Shown here one piece after another: positions 26,360-35,293 of a DNA stretch of 64,000 nucleotides. Both the position numbers and the translations under genes were made by a program. The number at the start of each line of letters is the position of its first letter. Positions within the stretch are counted from its first letter, which is position 1. Below the pieces are notes generated by a model. That model saw only the letters and a program-made list of their open reading frames with translations, made no database searches and had not been told where the DNA came from. Source of the stretch: Flavobacteriaceae bacterium UBA4166 (GTDB taxonomy: Bacteria > Bacteroidota > Bacteroidia > Flavobacteriales > Flavobacteriaceae); contig DFVG01000007.1 in NCBI GenBank assembly GCA_002379985.1, positions 24,942 to 88,941 of the forward strand, read 5' to 3'.

Positions 26360-27761
26360 TTGTACCATGGCAAAACAACGCACCATCGGAAAAGAGGTCT
26401 CACTTACCGGTGTGGGATTGCATACGGGTAAAGAAGTGACAATTACTTTTAAGCCTGCTCCCGAAGATTACGGCTATGCTTTTACAAGAGTAGATCTGGA
26501 AGGAAATCCCGTGATCGAAGCAGATGCCAATTATGTAGTCAATACGCAACGCGGTACCAATCTGGAAAAACGGGGCGTGAAGATCCAAACATCAGAACAT
26601 GTGCTAGCCGCATTGGTTGGAATGGAAGTGGATAATTGTATTATTGAATTAAATGCTTCGGAACCTCCTATTATGGACGGCTCATCAAAATACTTTGTTG
26701 AGGCAATTGAAAAAGCCGGGATCGTTGCACAAGAGGCCACTCGAGAAGAATATGTGGTAGAGGAAGTCATTTCGTTTACGGATGAAGAAAGCGGAAGCGA
26801 GATCACTGTGATTCCAGCCGATGAATATCAAGTGACCACTATGGTCGATTTTGGAACGAAGGTCCTTGGAACACAGAACGCCTCCCTCAAGCGTCTTTCC
26901 GATTTCAAAGATGAAATATCAGATGCTAGAACATTCAGCTTTCTGCACGAAATAGAAATGCTTTTGGAGCACGGACTCATAAAAGGGGGCGATCTCAATA
27001 ATGCGATCGTTTACGTGGATAAGGAGCTTTCCCCCGAAACCATGGAAAAACTGCGACACGCCTTCAAAAAAGATAAGATTTCAGTAAAGCCAAACGGTAT
27101 TTTAGACAATTTGACGCTGCATTATCCTAATGAAGCAGCACGCCATAAATTGTTAGATGTGGTTGGAGATCTAGCCTTGGTGGGAACACGCATTCGCGGA
27201 AAGGTCATCGCCAATAAACCCGGACATTACATCAATACTCAATTTGCAAAAAAATTGGCAAAATTGATCAAAATTGAAAAGCGGAACAAAGTACCTAAAT
27301 TCAATGTCAACACCACCCCTGTAAAGGATGTCAATGAGATTATGGCAATGCTTCCGCATCGCCCACCCTTCTTATTAGTGGATAAAATTTTAGAGCTTTC
27401 AGACGAACATGTCATCGGACTCAAAAACGTGACGATGAATGAGCCCTTTTTCGTTGGGCATTTTCCGGGAGCACCTGTAATGCCGGGGGTGCTTATCGTA
27501 GAGGCCATGGCACAAACAGGTGGTATTTTGGCTTTAAGCACGGTTCCTGATCCCGAAAATTACCTTACGTATTTCATGAAAATTAACAATGTTAAGTTCA
27601 AACAACAGGTAAACCCGGGAGACACTTTATTTTTCAAGCTTGATCTTATTACACCCATTCGTCGTGGGATCGTTCATATGAGCGGAAACGCATATGCGAA
27701 TGACAAACTGGTGACGGAAGCCGAATTGATGGCGCAAATCGTGAAAACTAAAAACAACTAG
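26352..27761 (+). CDS. lpxC-fabZ: Bifunctional UDP-3-O-acyl-GlcNAc deacetylase / 3-hydroxyacyl-ACP dehydratase
   Basis: 469 residues, the LpxC-FabZ fusion typical of Bacteroidota. LpxC (1-310): zinc ligands His83 (SEHVLAALVG), His265 and Asp269 (HKLLD), deacetylating UDP-3-O-acyl-GlcNAc, the committed step of lipid A synthesis. FabZ (325-469): hotdog fold with LPHRPPFLLVDKI and catalytic His370 in GHFPGAPVMPG, with a Glu in VEAMAQ, dehydrating hydroxyacyl-ACP for fatty-acid elongation. The fusion joins the two pathways that compete for hydroxyacyl-ACP. ATG 26352 gives an 8-base overlap with lpxD; ATG 26367 (MAKQRTIG) is an alternative start. lpxA begins immediately after the stop. Confidence 0.97.
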   Translation: MTNCTMAKQRTIGKEVSLTGVGLHTGKEVTITFKPAPEDYGYAFTRVDLEGNPVIEADANYVVNTQRGTNLEKRGVKIQTSEHVLAALVGMEVDNCIIELNASEPPIMDGSSKYFVEAIEKAGIVAQEATREEYVVEEVISFTDEESGSEITVIPADEYQVTTMVDFGTKVLGTQNASLKRLSDFKDEISDARTFSFLHEIEMLLEHGLIKGGDLNNAIVYVDKELSPETMEKLRHAFKKDKISVKPNGILDNLTLHYPNEAARHKLLDVVGDLALVGTRIRGKVIANKPGHYINTQFAKKLAKLIKIEKRNKVPKFNVNTTPVKDVNEIMAMLPHRPPFLLVDKILELSDEHVIGLKNVTMNEPFFVGHFPGAPVMPGVLIVEAMAQTGGILALSTVPDPENYLTYFMKINNVKFKQQVNPGDTLFFKLDLITPIRRGIVHMSGNAYANDKLVTEAELMAQIVKTKNN

Positions 27762-28544
27762 ATGAATCAGCCTTTAGCCTACGTACACCCAGGAGCCAAG
27801 ATCGCAAAAAATGTAGTGATCGAACCCTTCACAACAATTCACAACAATGTGGTGATTGGTGAAGGAACTTGGATTGGAAGTAATGTGACGATCATGGAAG
27901 GAGCGCGTATCGGCAAGAATTGTAATATCTTTCCTGGTGCCGTGATTTCTGCCATTCCGCAAGATCTTAAATTTCAAGACGAAGAGACTACCGCAGAGAT
28001 TGGAGATAACACGACCATTCGAGAATATGTGACCATCAATCGCGGAACTATTGATCGCGGAAAAACCGTAGTAGGCAACAATTGCTTGATCATGGCCTAC
28101 TGTCATATTGCCCACGATTGTATTGTGGGTAATAATTGTATTTTTTCTAATAACAGCACTTTGGCTGGTCATATTACTGTGGGAGACCATGTAGTTCTCG
28201 CTGGGATGACGGCCGTACACCAATTCTGTATGATCGGGAATCACGCCTTCGTTACCGGAGGATCTTTAGTGCGTAAAGACGTGCCTCCCTATGTGAAGGC
28301 CGCACGAGAGCCCTTGTCATACGTTGGAATCAACTCTATTGGCCTGAGAAGAAGGGGATACGATTCCGAAAAGATCCGTGAAATTCAAAATATTTACAGA
28401 ATTCTATATCAAAAAGCGTATAATAATACTCAAGCTTCCGAAATTATCGAGGCTGAAATGGAAGCAACACCCGAGCGTGATGAGATCCTGCAGTTCATTA
28501 AGAACTCTAAACGTGGAATCATGAAAGGGTATTTTCAGAATTAA
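27762..28544 (+). CDS. lpxA: UDP-N-acetylglucosamine acyltransferase
   Basis: 260 residues, usual length for LpxA. The left-handed beta-helix runs from about residue 8 to 185, with the catalytic His118 in AYCHIAHDC and the GNHAFVTGGSLVRKDVPPYV loop near the end of the helix, then a C-terminal helical domain with IREIQNIYRILYQ. It adds the first acyl chain to UDP-GlcNAc (first lipid A step). The ATG directly follows the lpxC-fabZ stop, so the genes form one translational unit. efp follows after 17 bases. Confidence 0.96.
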   Translation: MNQPLAYVHPGAKIAKNVVIEPFTTIHNNVVIGEGTWIGSNVTIMEGARIGKNCNIFPGAVISAIPQDLKFQDEETTAEIGDNTTIREYVTINRGTIDRGKTVVGNNCLIMAYCHIAHDCIVGNNCIFSNNSTLAGHITVGDHVVLAGMTAVHQFCMIGNHAFVTGGSLVRKDVPPYVKAAREPLSYVGINSIGLRRRGYDSEKIREIQNIYRILYQKAYNNTQASEIIEAEMEATPERDEILQFIKNSKRGIMKGYFQN

Positions 28545-28561
28545 AAAACAAAACTTAGTTA

Positions 28562-29128
28562 ATGGCAACGACATCAGACATCAGAAAAGGACTTTGTATC
28601 CGATACAATCATGATATTTATAAAATCATTGAGTTTCTACATGTGAAACCTGGAAAAGGACCGGCATTTGTTCGAACAAAATTGAAAAGCGTCACCACCG
28701 GAAAGGTAATTGACAATACGTTTTCTGCCGGGCATAAGATCGATGATGTGCGCGTAGAAACACACAAATTTCAGTATTTGTACAGTGAAGGAGAATTTTA
28801 TCACTTTATGAATACCGAAGATTACACGCAAATACGACTGCTTAGAGAAGCGTTAGACACTCCGGAACTTATGAAAGAAGGAGAGGTCGTGACCGTGATT
28901 ATTAATACGGAAGACAACGCTCCTTTATCCGTAGAAATGCCTCCACATGTTATTTTAGAGGTTACCGCTACCGAACCCGGCGTCAAAGGGAACACGGCCA
29001 CAAATGCAACGAAACCGGCAACTGTGGAGACCGGAGCCGAAATTCAAGTCCCTCTTTTTATAGATGAAGGAGACAAAATTCGAGTGGATACGGAAAAAGG
29101 CCAGTATCAAGAGCGTATTAAAGGATAA
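28562..29128 (+). CDS. efp: Elongation factor P
   Basis: 188 residues, the normal EF-P length, with three beta-barrel domains. The domain I loop KPGKGPAFVRTKLK has Lys32, the residue that is modified in many bacteria; Lys at this position fits beta-lysylation or an unmodified form, and the modification genes are not here. EF-P relieves ribosome stalling at proline runs. It follows lpxA by 17 bases, an order common in flavobacteria, and ends in a terminator shared with the next promoter. Confidence 0.97.
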   Translation: MATTSDIRKGLCIRYNHDIYKIIEFLHVKPGKGPAFVRTKLKSVTTGKVIDNTFSAGHKIDDVRVETHKFQYLYSEGEFYHFMNTEDYTQIRLLREALDTPELMKEGEVVTVIINTEDNAPLSVEMPPHVILEVTATEPGVKGNTATNATKPATVETGAEIQVPLFIDEGDKIRVDTEKGQYQERIKG

Positions 29129-29152
29129 CGCAGAACTTCAATACTTGAATAT

Positions 29153-29196
29153 AAAAATGCCCGTTTTCAATCGTATTGAAGCGGGATTTTTTATAT
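29153..29196 (+). terminator. Intrinsic terminator after efp
   Basis: Stem CCCGTTTTCAAT / ATTGAAGCGGG with one bulge and a 3-base loop, flanked by AAAAATG on the left and ATTTTTT on the right. The T-run merges directly into the next promoter box TATATTTG at 29192. Confidence 0.75.
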
Positions 29197-29199
29197 TTG
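29192..29199 (+). promoter_or_regulatory. -7 box for the second lpxD-like gene
   Basis: TATATTTG directly after the efp terminator T-run, 20 bases before the ATG at 29220. It fits TAnnTTTG. Confidence 0.5.
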
Positions 29200-29219
29200 A
29201 TAGCCTTAGTTGATTTCTG

Positions 29220-30161
29220 ATGAAATTTAATCCACCACAAACATTGGCCGGCATTGCTGCAATCCTCGATTGTGATTTCGAGGGAGATGCCAACTTTCCG
29301 GTCTTAGGAATGAATGAAATACACGTAGTACAACCCGGCGACATCGTTTTTGTCGATCACCCGAAATACTACGACAAGGCGCTAGAATCTCCTGCAACTA
29401 TTATTTTGATCAACAAAAAAGTGGATTGCCCGAAAGGGAAGGCCTTGCTGATTTCAGAAGACCCCTTTCGAGACTTCAACGTGCTAACGAAACACTTCAA
29501 GCCCTTCGAACCGGCTCGAGCCGTTATCGCAGAATCGGCAACCATTGGCAAGCATACCATTATCCAACCTAATGTTTTTATTGGGAATCATGTAACCATT
29601 GGAGAGGATTGTGTGATCCACCCGAATGTGACGATATACGATCATACCGTGATCGGAAATAACGTAACCATTCACGCCGGGTCTGTTTTAGGTGCAGATG
29701 CTTTTTATTACAAGAACCGCCCCGAAGGTTTTGATAAGCTGAAAAGTGGTGGTAATGTAGTCATTCAAGACCATGTAGACATTGGCGGGCTATGTACGAT
29801 CGATCGAGGCGTCTCTGCCTCCACCATTATTGGGGAAGGTTCAAAGCTAGATAACCAAGTGCATGTAGGTCACGATTCCATCATAGGGAAACGTTGCTTG
29901 ATTGCTTCACAGGTAGGTATTGCGGGCTGTGTGTTGATTGAAGACCAGGTAACCATCTGGGGACAGGTAGGAATCACTAGCGGTGTGACGATTGGTGAAA
30001 AAGCAATCATCTCAGCGCAAAGCGGAGTGAGCAAGTCGCTTCCGGGCCACAAATCTTATTTTGGTACGCCTGCTGATGACTTCCGAAAGAAATACAAAGA
30101 GATCGCCTCCATACGGCTGATCCCGGATATTATTGAAAAATTAGACAAACTCCATGAGTAA
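29220..30161 (+). CDS. Second LpxD-like N-acyltransferase
   Basis: 313 residues. Same architecture as LpxD: N-terminal domain (1-100), hexapeptide beta-helix with HIGxxxTIG-type repeats, and a C-terminal helix. The catalytic histidine is kept (His218 in VHVGHDSIIG, matching His242 of the first copy). It is shorter, with the insertion around GADAFYYKNRPEGF differing from GADGFGFTPN of LpxD, a region that shapes the active site. So it may use a different acyl chain or a different amino sugar. It has its own promoter and is followed, with an 8-base overlap, by an NTF2-like gene. The pathway role is not proven. Confidence 0.88.
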   Translation: MKFNPPQTLAGIAAILDCDFEGDANFPVLGMNEIHVVQPGDIVFVDHPKYYDKALESPATIILINKKVDCPKGKALLISEDPFRDFNVLTKHFKPFEPARAVIAESATIGKHTIIQPNVFIGNHVTIGEDCVIHPNVTIYDHTVIGNNVTIHAGSVLGADAFYYKNRPEGFDKLKSGGNVVIQDHVDIGGLCTIDRGVSASTIIGEGSKLDNQVHVGHDSIIGKRCLIASQVGIAGCVLIEDQVTIWGQVGITSGVTIGEKAIISAQSGVSKSLPGHKSYFGTPADDFRKKYKEIASIRLIPDIIEKLDKLHE

Positions 30162-30567
30162 CAGTGCAAAAGACATCGTAAAAAATTTTTATAGAACTAA
30201 TTTGGTAACGGATGATTCCGTTTTGGAGGACTTCATTCATCCAGAATTGGTGTTGATTTGGAATAGTACAGACGGACTTACCATTATGCATTACGATGAT
30301 ATTTCAGAATTCTTTTCAGAAATAAAAAGAACCTATAATGATCTGCGAATTGAGGTCAGTCACGTCCTAGAAGACGGTAATCATGTGACCATTCGCTACA
30401 AATATTATATTCGGACTATTGAGAATCCTGATGAAGAATTGGGCATCGCTCATTTTATCGCTATTTGGGAAGTAAAAGACGGAAAACTATATCGTGGTTA
30501 TCAAATTAGCCAACCGGTCACCGAAAAGGATGATACGAACAAATCCTACCATCGGGTAAAAGTGTAA
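30154..30567 (+). CDS. NTF2-like / SnoaL-type protein
   Basis: 137 residues with a single cone-shaped NTF2-like domain: N-terminal helices (SAKDIVKNFYRTNLV), LLIWNSTDG-like strand after an ELV segment, HVTIRYKYYI and a final YQISQPV strand. This superfamily includes enzymes and ligand-binding proteins, and without a match I assign no reaction. The start overlaps the second lpxD gene by 8 bases, so it is coupled. A gap of 91 bases separates it from sucD, which has its own promoter. Confidence 0.8.
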   Translation: MSNSAKDIVKNFYRTNLVTDDSVLEDFIHPELVLIWNSTDGLTIMHYDDISEFFSEIKRTYNDLRIEVSHVLEDGNHVTIRYKYYIRTIENPDEELGIAHFIAIWEVKDGKLYRGYQISQPVTEKDDTNKSYHRVKV

Positions 30568-30595
30568 ATTCCTTTTTAAAACGAAGGAAATACGT

Positions 30596-30603
30596 TAATT
30601 TTG
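30596..30603 (+). promoter_or_regulatory. sucD: -7 box for sucD
   Basis: TAATTTTG fits TAnnTTTG, about 57 bases before the sucD ATG at 30660. Confidence 0.4.
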
Positions 30604-30659
30604 TGCTTTCATTTTGAACCGAAATAAAACTAATTTCAGATAAAATTCAATCAACTCCA

Positions 30660-31534
30660 TGAGTGTTTTAGTAAATAAAAATTCAAAGATTATTGTACAA
30701 GGGTTTACCGGAAGCGAAGGAACCTTTCACGCCGAGCAAATGATCGATTACGGTACGAACGTAGTAGGAGGGGTGACCCCAGGTAAAGGAGGACAAACGC
30801 ATTTGGACAAACCAGTCTTTAATACTGTAGAAGAAGCCGTTAAAGAAACGGGGGCCGATGTCACGATAATCTTTGTGCCACCGGCGTTTGCTGCAGATGC
30901 TATCATGGAAGCGGCGCATGCCGGAATCAAAGTAATTATTACCATTACCGAAGGAATTCCTGTAGCCGATATGATCAAAGCGGCCGACTATATCAAGGAT
31001 AAGGATTGTCGCTTGGTGGGGCCTAACTGCCCGGGTGTGATTACACCGGGAGAAGCTAAAGTAGGGATCATGCCCGGCTTTGTCTTCAAAAAAGGAAAAG
31101 TAGGAGTGGTTTCTAAATCGGGAACGCTTACCTATGAAGCTGCAGATCAAGTGGTAAAACAAGGTCTAGGAATTACTACAGCCATTGGAATTGGAGGAGA
31201 TCCTATTATTGGAACAACTACAAAACAAGCCGTAGAATTACTGATCAATGACGAGGAAACTGAAGCGGTTGTGATGATTGGTGAAATAGGTGGTCAGTTA
31301 GAGGCAGATGCTGCTAAATGGTATAAAGAAAGCGGAAGCAAGAAGCCTATTATTGGTTTCATTGCTGGTGAAACGGCACCAGCCGGACGTACGATGGGGC
31401 ACGCAGGGGCTATTGTGGGAGGAAGTGATGACACAGCCCAAGCAAAAAAGAAGATCATGCGCGAATGCGGAATTCATGTGGTAGATTCTCCGGCAGAAAT
31501 TGGCAAGAAAGTCGCAGAAGTCTTAGCGTCTTAA
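30660..31534 (+). CDS. sucD: Succinyl-CoA ligase, alpha subunit
   Basis: About 290 residues, the normal SucD size. The CoA-binding Rossmann part has VQGFTGSEGTFHAEQM (near 14-29) and GGVTPGKGG (near 37-45). GPNCPGVI, SKSGTLTYEA and the phosphohistidine loop GHAGAIVGG (near 245) are the family signatures. It makes succinate, CoA and ATP/GTP from succinyl-CoA in the TCA cycle. The beta subunit (sucC) is not adjacent, unlike in E. coli; separate loci are common in Bacteroidota. It is followed by a strong terminator. Confidence 0.97.
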
Positions 31535-31551
31535 CGAATTATATAATCTTT

Positions 31552-31580
31552 AAGCCCTGCAAATCGCAGGGCTTTTTTTA
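31552..31580 (+). terminator. Intrinsic terminator after sucD
   Basis: Perfect 9-bp stem AAGCCCTGC / GCAGGGCTT (31552-31560 / 31566-31574) with loop AAATC and a T-run (31573-31579). The T-run is followed directly by the fabG -7 box. Confidence 0.93.
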
Positions 31581-31586
31581 TATTTG
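31579..31586 (+). promoter_or_regulatory. fabG: -7 box for fabG
   Basis: TATATTTG, beginning at the end of the sucD terminator T-run, 27 bases before the fabG ATG at 31613. It fits TAnnTTTG. Confidence 0.5.
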
Positions 31587-31612
31587 GATATTACCTTAAA
31601 GAGTCAAATTTC

Positions 31613-32359
31613 ATGAAATTATTAGAAGGAAAAACGGCGATCATTACAGGAGGAAGTCGCGGAATCGGGAAAGGCATTGTCGAGGCTTTCGCCAAGCAAG
31701 GTGCTCACGTGGCATTTACCTATAATTCTTCCGCAGAAGCCGCAGAGGCCTTAGCGTCTGAAATCTCTAAAGAAGGCGTAATCGCAAAGGCTTATCAGAG
31801 CAACGCGGCCAGCTATGAGGAATCCCAAGCGTTGATCGATCAAGTTTTGAAGGATTTTGACAGTATTGATATTTTGATCAATAATGCGGGAATCACAAAA
31901 GATAATTTGTTGATGCGCATCTCTGAAGAAGATTTTGACAAAGTGATTGAGGTGAATCTGAAATCGGTTTTCAATATGACCAAGGCCGTACAACGCACCA
32001 TGCTCAAACAACGCCAAGGCTCCATAATCAATATGAGTTCTGTGGTAGGAGTGAAGGGAAATGCGGGGCAAACCAATTACGCTGCATCGAAGGCCGGAAT
32101 CATTGGATTTACGAAGTCGGTTGCCCTGGAATTAGGTTCCCGAAATATTCGATGCAATGCCATAGCTCCCGGATTTATTGAAACAGAAATGACCGGAAAG
32201 TTAGATGAGGCGACCGTTCAATCGTGGCGAGATGCCATTCCATTAAAGCGCGGTGGAAGTCCGGAAGATATTGCCAATGCCTGTATTTTCTTAGGAAGTG
32301 ATCTTTCTGCTTACGTGACGGGACAGGTGCTGAATGTTGATGGCGGAATGCTCACATAA
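31613..32359 (+). CDS. fabG: 3-oxoacyl-ACP reductase
   Basis: 248 residues, typical FabG. The cofactor loop TGGSRGIG (12-19), NNAG (90-93) and the catalytic Asn115, Ser143, Tyr156, Lys160 of the short-chain dehydrogenase family are present. It reduces 3-oxoacyl-ACP with NADPH in fatty-acid elongation, in step with the FabZ activity encoded upstream. A large membrane-protein gene starts 4 bases after its stop, so the two are likely co-transcribed. Confidence 0.95.
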   Translation: MKLLEGKTAIITGGSRGIGKGIVEAFAKQGAHVAFTYNSSAEAAEALASEISKEGVIAKAYQSNAASYEESQALIDQVLKDFDSIDILINNAGITKDNLLMRISEEDFDKVIEVNLKSVFNMTKAVQRTMLKQRQGSIINMSSVVGVKGNAGQTNYAASKAGIIGFTKSVALELGSRNIRCNAIAPGFIETEMTGKLDEATVQSWRDAIPLKRGGSPEDIANACIFLGSDLSAYVTGQVLNVDGGMLT

Positions 32360-32362
32360 TCT

Positions 32363-34396
32363 ATGACAGCAGAAACGGTACTTTATATTATTATCGCCGG
32401 TGTGATCTCGTTTGCGCTGGCGCTTTTCATGTATGGGTATCGTTCTAAGTATCAACGCAAACTGTCTTGGATCTTTGGAACCCTCAGGTTTCTTACCCTC
32501 TTCGCTTTATTCCTGTTGCTTATCAATCCTAGCTTTAAAAGCGAGCAATTATCACTGGAGAAACCCAAACTTCCAGTGATGATCGATAACTCGTCTTCGA
32601 TCTGTTATTTGGAGACTGAGAGCTTAGTCCAAGACATTACAACCCAACTACAGAACAATGAAGCGCTGAATGAACGCTTTGATGTGACTTATTATCGCTT
32701 CGGAAATACGCTAGCTTCCCTTGATTCTTTGTCTTTTTCTGAAGGAAACACGCAAATTGCAGCTGCATTGCAAAATGTCTACGAAACCTTCCGAAATCAA
32801 ACAGCCCCTGTGCTGCTTATTTCAGATGGAAATCAAACCCTCGGTAGCGATTATGAGTTTCTTCGAGCGCGTGATAATCAGCCGATATTCTCCCTAATTT
32901 TAGGAGATTCCATAGAAAGTGAAGACCTTCGTATCGAACGCCTCAATAGCAATCGTTATGCGTTTCTGAAAAATGATTTTCCGGTGGAAGCCATCGTAAC
33001 GTACAGCGGAGATGAGGCGGTTACTTCTTCTTTTAGCGTCACACAAGGAAACGCTACTGTCTACCAACGGGCTATTAATTTTTCCGAAGAGAACAATGCA
33101 GTGACAGTTTCTTTTACCTTGCCGGCAACTTCTGTTGGAATTCAAACCTTTACCGCACAAATTGAATCGTTACCCAACGAAAAGAATACGGTGAACAATC
33201 AAAAGCGTTTTGCGGTAGAAGTGATTGATCAAGCGACGAATATTGTCGTGGTACATTCCTTGGTGCATCCTGACCTTGGTGCGCTGCGAAAGGCCATTGC
33301 GTCTAATGAACAACGCAGTGTCACCTTCGCAACCCCGGCAGAGGCATTGGCCGATCTAGCCAAATATCAACTGGTTGTATTATACCAACCAGACCGTAGT
33401 TTTCAAGCTCTGTATGACACCTTATCCAATACTCAGCAAAATACGTGGACGCTCACTGGCATGCAAACGGATTGGAATTTTTTAAACAGAATGGAGCAGC
33501 CGTTTCAGAAAGAGCAAACCTATCAGGAAGAAGACGTGAGCGGTGAGTATAATGTGAATTATGGAACCTTTGCAGTAGAAGATATTGGGTTCGGAAATTT
33601 CCCTCCCTTGCAAACGGGTTTTGGGGAACTTTCGGTAACGGTACCGCACGAAGTATTGCTACAACAACAAGTGGCCGGGTTCGACACCGGGAGTGCCATG
33701 TTGGCCACCTGGGATAATAACGGGAGAAGAGGCGCTTTGTGGGACGGTGAGGGTTTTTGGCGATGGCGAGCACAATCTTATCTGAATACCAATTCGTTTC
33801 AGGGATTTGATAATTTTATCGGACAAATGATTCAATACCTGGCCTCGAATAATCGTAGAAGCCGACTCGAAGTAGCTCATGAGAGCTTTTATTACAGCAA
33901 TCAACCCATACAGCTCACCGCACAATATTTTGATAATACGTATCAATTTGACGGGCAAGCATCGCTTCAGATTGTCCTTACCCATCAAGAAACCAAACAG
34001 ACCACCACCTTTCCTTTGCTTCTGAAGAATAATTTTTATGTGGTTAATCTGAATAGCCTCCAGGCTGGCACTTATGACTTTACGGTTTCGGTGCAAGATG
34101 AGAATATTAGTCGGAGCGGACAATTTACCATTATTGACTTTCAAGTGGAGCAGCAGTTTGGAAATGCGAACGTAACGAAACTACAGCGATTGGCGACACA
34201 TACACAAGGAGCGGCATATTTTGCTGCAGATCATAAAGAATTGATAGATAACTTGTTAACGGATAAAAGATTTCAAACCGTTCAGAAAAGCACACAAAAA
34301 ACCGTACCTTTAATTGATTGGTATTACTTACTGATTATCATGGCAATAACTTTGAGTGCCGAATGGTTTATTAGAAAATATAACGGACTTACTTAA
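32363..34396 (+). CDS. Large membrane protein with VWA-like domain
   Basis: 677 residues: two N-terminal membrane segments (about 5-20 and 38-57) with a basic loop between, a long periplasmic or cytoplasmic region, and a C-terminal membrane segment (YYLLIIMAITLSAEWFI) before a short tail. The central part has MIDNSSSIC and LLISDGNQTLGSDY, matching the MIDAS-type Asp-x-Ser and Asp-Gly pattern of VWA domains (DNSSS), followed by beta-rich domains. Bacteroidota genomes have many such proteins (BatA-like in layout), probably envelope stress or protein-interaction factors. Function here is not assigned. It lies 3 bases after fabG, and the prohibitin-like gene follows after 15 bases. Confidence 0.75.
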   Translation: MTAETVLYIIIAGVISFALALFMYGYRSKYQRKLSWIFGTLRFLTLFALFLLLINPSFKSEQLSLEKPKLPVMIDNSSSICYLETESLVQDITTQLQNNEALNERFDVTYYRFGNTLASLDSLSFSEGNTQIAAALQNVYETFRNQTAPVLLISDGNQTLGSDYEFLRARDNQPIFSLILGDSIESEDLRIERLNSNRYAFLKNDFPVEAIVTYSGDEAVTSSFSVTQGNATVYQRAINFSEENNAVTVSFTLPATSVGIQTFTAQIESLPNEKNTVNNQKRFAVEVIDQATNIVVVHSLVHPDLGALRKAIASNEQRSVTFATPAEALADLAKYQLVVLYQPDRSFQALYDTLSNTQQNTWTLTGMQTDWNFLNRMEQPFQKEQTYQEEDVSGEYNVNYGTFAVEDIGFGNFPPLQTGFGELSVTVPHEVLLQQQVAGFDTGSAMLATWDNNGRRGALWDGEGFWRWRAQSYLNTNSFQGFDNFIGQMIQYLASNNRRSRLEVAHESFYYSNQPIQLTAQYFDNTYQFDGQASLQIVLTHQETKQTTTFPLLLKNNFYVVNLNSLQAGTYDFTVSVQDENISRSGQFTIIDFQVEQQFGNANVTKLQRLATHTQGAAYFAADHKELIDNLLTDKRFQTVQKSTQKTVPLIDWYYLLIIMAITLSAEWFIRKYNGLT

Positions 34397-34411
34397 ACAT
34401 ACATTATTATT

Positions 34412-35227
34412 ATGGAACGATTACCTAAAATTGGAATACCTATAATCATTATAGCGATATTGGTTATTATCGCTTTTGCAAAATCGGCTGTGACCATTGG
34501 GTCTGGGGAAGCCGGAGTGCTTTATAAAACTTTTGGAGGCGGAGTAGTCACTGATGAGCCGCCTTTGGGGGAAGGGTTTCACCTGATAGCCCCATGGAAC
34601 GATGTAATTGTCTATGAAGTACGTCAGCAAGAACTTTACGAGCAAATGAAAGTGCTATCCTCCAATGGTTTGGAAATTAAAATTGACGCTTCTGCTTGGT
34701 TTCAGCCTGTCTATGGCGATTTGGGAAGATTGCACCAAAACTTAGGGGAAAACTATTTACAGCGTGTGATTCAACCGGCGATTCGAAGTGCCGCCAGAAG
34801 CGTTGTAGGACGCTACACGCCAGAACAATTGTACAGCAGTAAGCGGGATGTAATTCAGGATGAGATCTATGCGGAAACCAAAAAAATATTGGACAATCAA
34901 TTCGTTCAGCTCAATGAGGTCTTAGTACGTGATGTAACGCTTCCGAAGACCATAAAAGATGCGATCGAGCGAAAACTAAAGCAAGAACAAGAATCTTTAG
35001 AATATGAATTCCGATTAGTGACTGCGGAAAAAGAGGCTGAAAAAGTAAAGATTGAAGCACAAGGTAAAGCCGAAGCCAATAGAATTTTAAGTGCCTCCTT
35101 AACAGATAAGATTTTGCAAGACAAAGGGATCGAAGCTACGTTAGAATTGGCCAAATCACCAAACTCTAAAATTGTAGTTGTGGGCTCGGGAGACGATGGA
35201 CTGCCCTTGATTCTAGGAAATAATTGA
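34412..35227 (+). CDS. Prohibitin/SPFH-domain membrane protein
   Basis: 271 residues with one N-terminal transmembrane segment (GIPIIIIAILVIIAFAKSAV, about 7-26) and an SPFH/band-7 domain (about 30-200), including ADGLEIKI-like strand SSNGLEIKIDASAWF and YTPEQLYSSKRD. A coiled-coil region with EKEAEKVKIEAQGKAEANR follows. Such proteins form ring-like membrane scaffolds and partner with FtsH or other proteases. The coiled coil, anchor and length match prohibitin more than stomatin. It is closed by a terminator shared with the convergent symporter gene. Confidence 0.9.
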   Translation: MERLPKIGIPIIIIAILVIIAFAKSAVTIGSGEAGVLYKTFGGGVVTDEPPLGEGFHLIAPWNDVIVYEVRQQELYEQMKVLSSNGLEIKIDASAWFQPVYGDLGRLHQNLGENYLQRVIQPAIRSAARSVVGRYTPEQLYSSKRDVIQDEIYAETKKILDNQFVQLNEVLVRDVTLPKTIKDAIERKLKQEQESLEYEFRLVTAEKEAEKVKIEAQGKAEANRILSASLTDKILQDKGIEATLELAKSPNSKIVVVGSGDDGLPLILGNN

Positions 35228-35258
35228 TGCTTCAATAATATCAATAAACAAATGATCA

Positions 35259-35293
35259 AAACCGTTCTTTACTGTAAAGAGCGGTTTATTTTT
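35259..35293 (+). terminator. Terminator after the prohibitin-like gene
   Basis: Twelve paired bases (AAACCGTTCTTT 35259-35270 / AAAGAGCGGTTT 35276-35287, with one G-T pair), a 5-base loop, then TTATTTTTT. The right arm overlaps the last bases of the convergent symporter gene (ends at 35286). Confidence 0.8.

Noticed and set aside
33453..33773. Minus-strand open frame inside the VWA-like gene
   Set aside because: Fully inside a good plus-strand gene with strong domain evidence; composition is that of a shadow frame.
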